Shown here piece after piece: positions 20,022 through 24,941 of a stretch of DNA of 24,941 nt. The translations under genes were made by a program, and so were the position numbers. The DNA is taken from positions 1 to 24,941 of the forward strand of contig NQMI01000278.1 of assembly GCA_002270565.1 (NCBI GenBank), written 5' to 3'. This stretch comes from Stenocarpella maydis. Its lineage: Eukaryota > Ascomycota > Sordariomycetes > Diaporthales > Diaporthaceae. Under the pieces are notes generated by a model, which had not been told where the DNA came from, did no database searches, and saw only the letters and a list, made by a program, of their open reading frames with translations. Position 1 is the first letter of the stretch. Each line of letters starts with the position of its first letter.

Positions 20022-20493
20022 AATAAGTGTCGTTGCAGAAAGTTGTGCCGGATGCACAGTCTCTCCCTCAGGATTACACGAAGTCGGCTTCGGGCTGTTG
20101 TTAAGGCCTGGGGGCTGGCTGGTAGCTAGGCTGTGGGGCCCTTATCGATAGGGCATCCAGCAGCTCCTGCTGCCTACTACAAATAGCCCTCCAGTTGTCG
20201 TCGCCTCTGGCGACAGCTTGCTTTTTAGATTAGGCAACTCTTAACGAAAATCAACGTATTCTACAGTCAACTTGTGTCCATTTGCCATTTCCACGTAGTG
20301 CCCGTCCTCAGCTGTGAACAAGAAGACTCAACTTTATCTTTTACTTCTGGCCCTTGTTAACGGGTTAGGTGTTACTACTACAGAACAGCATTTTTATAGC
20401 AACATGTCCGGTCCTCATTCCGCTCATACCGGGATTCCACCCACCTCTTACATTTACCAAACATAAGGCTTATAAAGTTATAAGTTAAAACAT
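20022..20493. other. Transition zone between gene-rich and repeat DNA
   Basis: No gene is recognised. It includes a perfect GTCGCC-TCT-GGCGAC hairpin (20200-20214). From about 20380 onward base composition shifts to the AT-rich state of the retroelement. Confidence 0.5.
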
Positions 20494-20712
20494 ATTCTGA
20501 TGAATTGTGCTATAAAATAGCATTCAGTTCAGTGTGTGTGTTTCGGCAGGGTCGCAGTATGGTGCTCTGAGGCGAATTGACAATGGTCTGGACAACTTTG
20601 TATTGAATTAAGTTGGGCTTCTGTAAGCCCTCCTTATATACCCTCCGACATCGTCTCAACTGGTTAACGAGGTTGGATAGTTGCGCCTCCTTATGGAGGG
20701 ATAAGCTCAACA
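20494..20712 (-). repeat. Solo LTR-like sequence, inverted (short form, about 219 bp)
   Basis: Read on the minus strand it starts TGTTGAGC at 20712 and ends near TTCATCAGAA at about 20494. Its last 165 bp or so, including the TATATAAGGAGGGCTT promoter-like segment, match the plus-strand LTR at 23470-23639 with mostly transition differences. The first 65 bp or so do not match. The exact 20494 boundary is approximate because the end is mutated. Confidence 0.7.
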
Positions 20713-20713
20713 T

Positions 20714-23040
20714 AATACAGAAGTTGAATAGCTTTAATAGGAAATCACTACCCTTTAGGCAGAGGCTAACATTATTAATACCCTAATCCAAATAAAGGAA
20801 TATATTAAGCTTAATATTCTAGCCCCCTATAATGGAACTGCTGGATAACTTTAGGTATATTTAATGCAGGTTAGGGCCTACTAGTACTTCCATAAGCTAG
20901 ATGTGCAGCCTAGCAGAAAAAGGGTTATATATATATCCTCTTTCCTTAAAGGATGAGCCTTAGCTTGGTTTAAACCCTACCTAACTGACTTTATTAATGC
21001 GGAATCATTTAAAGCCTGCAAGCTTGAGATACAGCGGATCTTTAGCAGCTATAAAGGCTATAAGAATGCCCTCAGGTCCCTATTTTAGGACCAAATGAGG
21101 AATAATAGGCAGAAAGGGACCTAGTGAATTGCAAGCAGTATGGTTTAGTAATCAACTATGCAGCAGAATTCCAATAAATCTATACTAAAATCAACTATAT
21201 TAATAACATAAAGAAATTCATATTTTACTATAAATTAAAGGATAAAGTAAAGGATGAACTTAGTAAAGTTATGGATTGATCTAATAATTTTTTATACTAT
21301 ATAGAAATAGCTATCTAGATTAATAATAAACTTTATAAATAACGCTTGGAAAAGAAAGGATAAACTTTAGAGTAACCCCCGTTTTATAAGTATAAACTAA
21401 ATATAGGAAAGAAGTATTAGAAGCCAAGCACCTAGTAGGGACAGCATGCAGGCCCTATGGAGCTGGATATTGCCTAATGCAAGGATAAGAAAAACATTAA
21501 GTGCTATAACTATAACAAGATGGGGCACTTTGCTTCAGAATATAGGGCTCTAAAGAAAAATAGGGACTGGAAGTCCATACTTAAAGGAACCTAATAAGCT
21601 AATAAAGCTACCTGTTAAGCTAATATAGCTACCTGCAGCACATAAGGACCACCTAGGTCCAAACCGCAATAGGAGCTTGTAAATAAGTACTATATCTGTG
21701 GAATAAATGTGTATAATTAATGTTAGGTATACTTAAATTAAGACCTGGATAAAGGATGTAACTTCTATAACCCTAATAAAGAAGACCTTTATAATAGTTT
21801 ATACTTCTTATAATGCACTAAGTCCTAGTATGAGAAATATTAGAAAGATAAAGCATAATAGCAGCCTATTCTACTAATAAAGAATCCCTAGAAGCCTAGA
21901 ATAATATATGCATTACTTAGTTGGATAGCTTACTTTAATAATAGCTATACTACTTACTATAGTAATAAGGAAGCTACCGGATGGTTTCCTAAGAATGCTT
22001 TAGGAAAGTAGGAAAGAACCCTAGCAGTAAGAAATAGGGAGGAACTCCTATAGATTAACCCTAGGATAGAAGGAAAACCTATCCCTTAGGCTATACTTGT
22101 ACTACGAACTTAGTGAAAGGAATTGCAAGACTACCTAGGATAAGCGCCCCTTCTAGCCTTAAGAACTAACATTATAGTGGTTATGATTGCAGGGAGACCT
22201 TTTGAAGAAACTATAGGATAACCTACTTAGGAATATAAGAGGCTAGGAGATGCAGGATGTATGTGCTTAATGTATAATAAGCACCGGAATATCTCCTGGG
22301 TATTATATATTTATAATAGATATAAGGAATATATAAGGGAGAAAACTAAGTATAACTGGTTTCCCTAATGATATCTAGGTAAGGATATTAAATATATATA
22401 TAAGCGTAATGATTTTAAGAACTAGTACCTATACTAAAACTATGATAAGATGGGATATGCCCTAATAAGGCTGGACTCCTGTATACCTTTAGAATGCCTA
22501 TAAAACTCTGGCAGATGGGCAAATTGTGATAAATTAATCTGCAAGGTGTATATACTTAATGAGGCTCAAGATTAGCATCTACTAAGATAGCAGGGGCTGC
22601 TACTTAAAACTCTAATAATAAAGGAACAGGATTACAGCATGCAATAGCTAATTGATAACCTATAAGAATTACAAGATATCATAAAGCGAAACCTTAAGAG
22701 TATTAAGAAGGTCCTAGTAGCAGATAAGCAGTTAAAAAACTAGGAGGGCTATCTATAAAACCTCAGGCAGCAACCAACTATATTATGAGGTACTTGTGCA
22801 CAACAATAAGCAACTATAGCCACCTGATAGTTTAGGTCGAGCTAGGAGTCTATATATGCTCAGCACTTATCAATAGTAAAGCATAAGGGAATTTTATATT
22901 CCTAAAGGTAGTAAACAAATACTACCTATTATAATATAAGAAAAGGGAACCCTATAGACTTAATATAGTGGATGGAACTAAAGTATCTTATAGCAATAAA
23001 ATTATCAATATAGAGACTAATCCTCTCCTAGTTTGGATTT
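20714..23040 (+). mobile_element. RIP-degraded Ty3/gypsy-type retrotransposon internal region, copy A (gag, start of protease)
   Basis: The DNA is AT-rich and every frame is full of TAG/TAA codons, but gag is still readable through the stops. YNGT and ALAWF-type segments near 20830-20970 match the retrotransposon gag domain. Near 21060-21350 there are stretches like NYAAEFQQI and KDKVKDEL. A CCHC zinc knuckle at about 21500-21545 reads CYNYNKMGHFASEYRA, where both Tyr are Cys codons changed by G-to-A. Near 22830-23030 an aspartic-protease start (ALINS and GNFI followed by KVVNKYYL) is visible; the active-site Asp reads Asn in this copy. No reverse transcriptase or integrase is seen before the LTR at 23045. 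It is a non-functional fragment. Confidence 0.85.
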
Positions 23041-23041
23041 N
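23041..23041. other. Ambiguous base N
   Basis: This is the only N in the window, 4 bp before the proposed LTR start and exactly where copy A stops. It marks low-confidence sequence at a repeat junction. Confidence 0.95.
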
Positions 23042-23044
23042 AGT

Positions 23045-23639
23045 TGTTAAACGGAACCGCTCAGCAGGGCGTTGGTACTCCGTGCAAGGAGTTACCCTAG
23101 ACTTCGTTGTAAGGAGTTACCCTAGACTTCCTAGCAAGGAGTTACCCTAGACTTGCGAGTCAGGCGATTTTCGCTAAGTACGCCCAGTGCGTGCGTGACG
23201 CAAGATGAGTTTGGTGGCCGTGAGTCGATTATTTTGGCCTGCATTTGCACCTTAATTCAGACCTCTGCATTACCCTTATTTCTTACCCAAAAAGTATATG
23301 ACTTAGTGCATTGGATAGCCTGATTTCTGAAGTTTGTATGTACTTAATTTGGGCATTGCTAGGGCTATGGTTGGCTGGCTGCTTGGAACCAAAGATGGTG
23401 TGTTGGAAGGGCGAATTTTCCGGCATTTGCAAATTTGCACCAGAGCCGACCGCAGCGTGCCCAGGGGTGAGACGACGTCGGAGGGTATATAAGGAGGGCT
23501 TATAGAAGCCCAACTTAATTCAATATAAAGTTGTCCAGACCATTGTTAATTGTCCGAATTCGCCTCAGAGCACTATACTGCAACCCTGCTGAAACACACG
23601 CTGAACTGAATGCTATTCTATAGCACATATTCATCAGAA
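23045..23639 (+). repeat. LTR (long form, about 595 bp) with internal tandem repeats
   Basis: It begins TGTTAAACGG and ends near TTCATCAGAAC. A TATA-like TATATAAGG at 23487 lies in the part shared with the inverted short LTR. Boundaries are inferred from that shared end and from the TG start; I found no clear target-site duplication. Confidence 0.7.
23086..23154. repeat. Three tandem copies of a 25-bp unit in the LTR
   Basis: The core AAGGAGTTACCCTAGACTTC occurs at 23086, 23111 and 23136, the last with one terminal base change. The period is exactly 25 bp. Confidence 0.9.
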
Positions 23640-24941
23640 CTATATTTGTAGGATAAACGTATATAACTAGTATTAGGTATACCCGAACTGAGACCCTAAA
23701 GAAAAATGCAACTTTTATAACCCTAATGAGGAAGACCTCTATAATAGTCTATACTTCTCCTAATGTACTAAGCCCTAATGCAAAAAACATTAGAAGGATA
23801 AGGCATAATAGCAGCTTATCCTACTAATAAAGAATCCCTAGAAGTTTAGAACAATATATATGTTACTTAGCTAGATAGCCTGCTTTAATAATAGCTGTGC
23901 TACTTACTATAGTGATAAGGAAGCTATTAGGTGGTTTCCTAAAAACGCTTTAGGAAAGCAGGGAAGGATCTTAGCGGTAGGAAATAGGGAGGGGCTCTTA
24001 TAGATGGACCCTAGGGCGGAAGGGAAACCTGCCCCTTAGGCTATACTTATGCTATAAACCCTATAGAAGGAACCGCAAGATTACCTTAAATAAGCACCCC
24101 TTCTAGCCCCAAGAACTAATATTATAGCTATTATAATTACAGGAAGGCCTTTTAAGGAGGCTATAGAATAACCTACTTAGGAATATAGAAAATTAGGAGA
24201 TATAGGATATATATACTTAATGCATAATAAGCATCAGAATATCTCCTAGGTATTATATATCTATAATAAATGTAAGGAATATATGAGGGAGAAAACTAAG
24301 TATGATTAGTTTCCCTAATAATATTTAGGTAAGGATATTAGATATATATATAAGCGTAATGACTTTAGGAATTAGCACCTGTATTAAAAATATAATAAAA
24401 TAGGATGTGCCCTAATAAGGCTGGACTCCTGTATATCCTTAGATTGCCTATAAAACTCTGGCAGATAGGCAAATTGCAAGGAGCTAACCTATAAGGTGCA
24501 TATGCTTAATAAGGCCTAAGGATGGCATCTACTAAGGCAGCAGGTGCTGCTACCTAAAACTCTAATAATAAAGGAATAGGATTATAGTATACAGTAGCTA
24601 GTTGATAACCTATAAAAATTATAAAACATTATAAAATAAAATTTCAAAAGCATTAAGAAGGTCCTAGTAGTGGGTAAGTAGTTAAAAAACTAGAAGGGCT
24701 ATTTATAAAGCCTTAGATAGCTACTAACTATACTACAAGGTACTTATGCGCAATAATGAGCAACTATAGCTACCTGATAGTTCAGGTTGAGCTAGGAGTC
24801 TATATGTGCTTAGCACTTATTAATAGTAGAGCATAAGGGAATTTTATATCCTTAAAGGTAGTAAATAAGTACTACCTATTATAGTATAAGAAAAGGGAAC
24901 CCTATAGACTTAATATAGTAGATAGAACTAAAGTATCTTAT
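23640..24941 (+). mobile_element. Retrotransposon internal region, copy B (5'-truncated gag to protease), runs off window end
   Basis: This is a direct repeat of copy A: 23640-24941 aligns with about 21684-22991 over about 1.3 kb, with differences that are almost all C/T or G/A transitions. It begins in mid-gag directly at the LTR end, so the leader, primer-binding site and N-terminal gag are missing. It continues past the window edge within the protease start. Confidence 0.85.

Noticed and set aside
20200..20214. Perfect GTCGCC/GGCGAC hairpin followed by a T-rich stretch
   Set aside because: It looks like a bacterial rho-independent terminator, but the window is clearly fungal and no gene ends there.
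23086..23154. CRISPR-like repeat array
   Set aside because: There are only three units with 5-bp gaps inside a fungal LTR, so these are tandem repeats, not a CRISPR.

Overview
The window is nuclear DNA of a filamentous ascomycete (Pezizomycotina, probably a Sordariomycete, which is inferred). The genes carry many 50-100 nt GT-AG introns. The families are typically fungal: GT15 mannosyltransferase, Zn2Cys6 regulators, an NRPS-like reductase and a PL1 pectate lyase remnant. The last 4.4 kb is an AT-rich, stop-riddled retroelement with the transition pattern of repeat-induced point mutation (RIP). All gene models below were spliced by hand from the sequence; every proposed exon chain gives an intact reading frame.

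Layout. 1-1503: promoter-like DNA and what looks like only the first exon of an ERT1/AcuK-type zinc-cluster regulator. 1579-3011 (minus): a Kre2/Mnt1-type alpha-1,2-mannosyltransferase, whose 3' end abuts the truncated regulator. 3012-5320: low-complexity intergenic DNA. 5321-6157 (minus): an unrecognised 278-residue ORF. 7238-12162: a compact sugar-acid catabolic cluster, namely a D-galactonate-dehydratase-like enolase-superfamily enzyme (minus), an aldo-keto reductase (minus) and a DHDPS-family 2-keto-3-deoxy sugar-acid aldolase (plus). The last two share a 477-bp divergent promoter carrying overlapping inverted repeats. 12864-15187 (minus): a 706-residue Zn2Cys6 regulator. 15599-19011 (plus): a 1060-residue NRPS-like adenylation-thiolation-reductase enzyme, divergent from the regulator. 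19534-20021: a truncated, frameshifted pectate lyase pseudogene. 20494-24941: nested Ty3/gypsy-type fragments (an inverted short LTR, a gag-protease copy, a longer LTR and a second gag-protease copy).

How the genes may work together. Dehydratase, aldolase and aldo-keto reductase match, step for step, the last three reactions of the fungal D-galacturonate route (GaaB-GaaC-GaaD). Here, however, the dehydratase is the 381-residue DgoD type, not the roughly 450-residue L-galactonate dehydratase type. The simplest reading is a non-phosphorylating D-galactonate (or related aldonate) pathway: aldonate to 2-keto-3-deoxy-aldonate, to pyruvate plus glyceraldehyde, to glycerol. The neighbouring zinc-cluster protein is a candidate regulator of this cluster, of the NRPS-like gene, or of both. 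No transporter, sugar dehydrogenase or lactonase is visible in the window.
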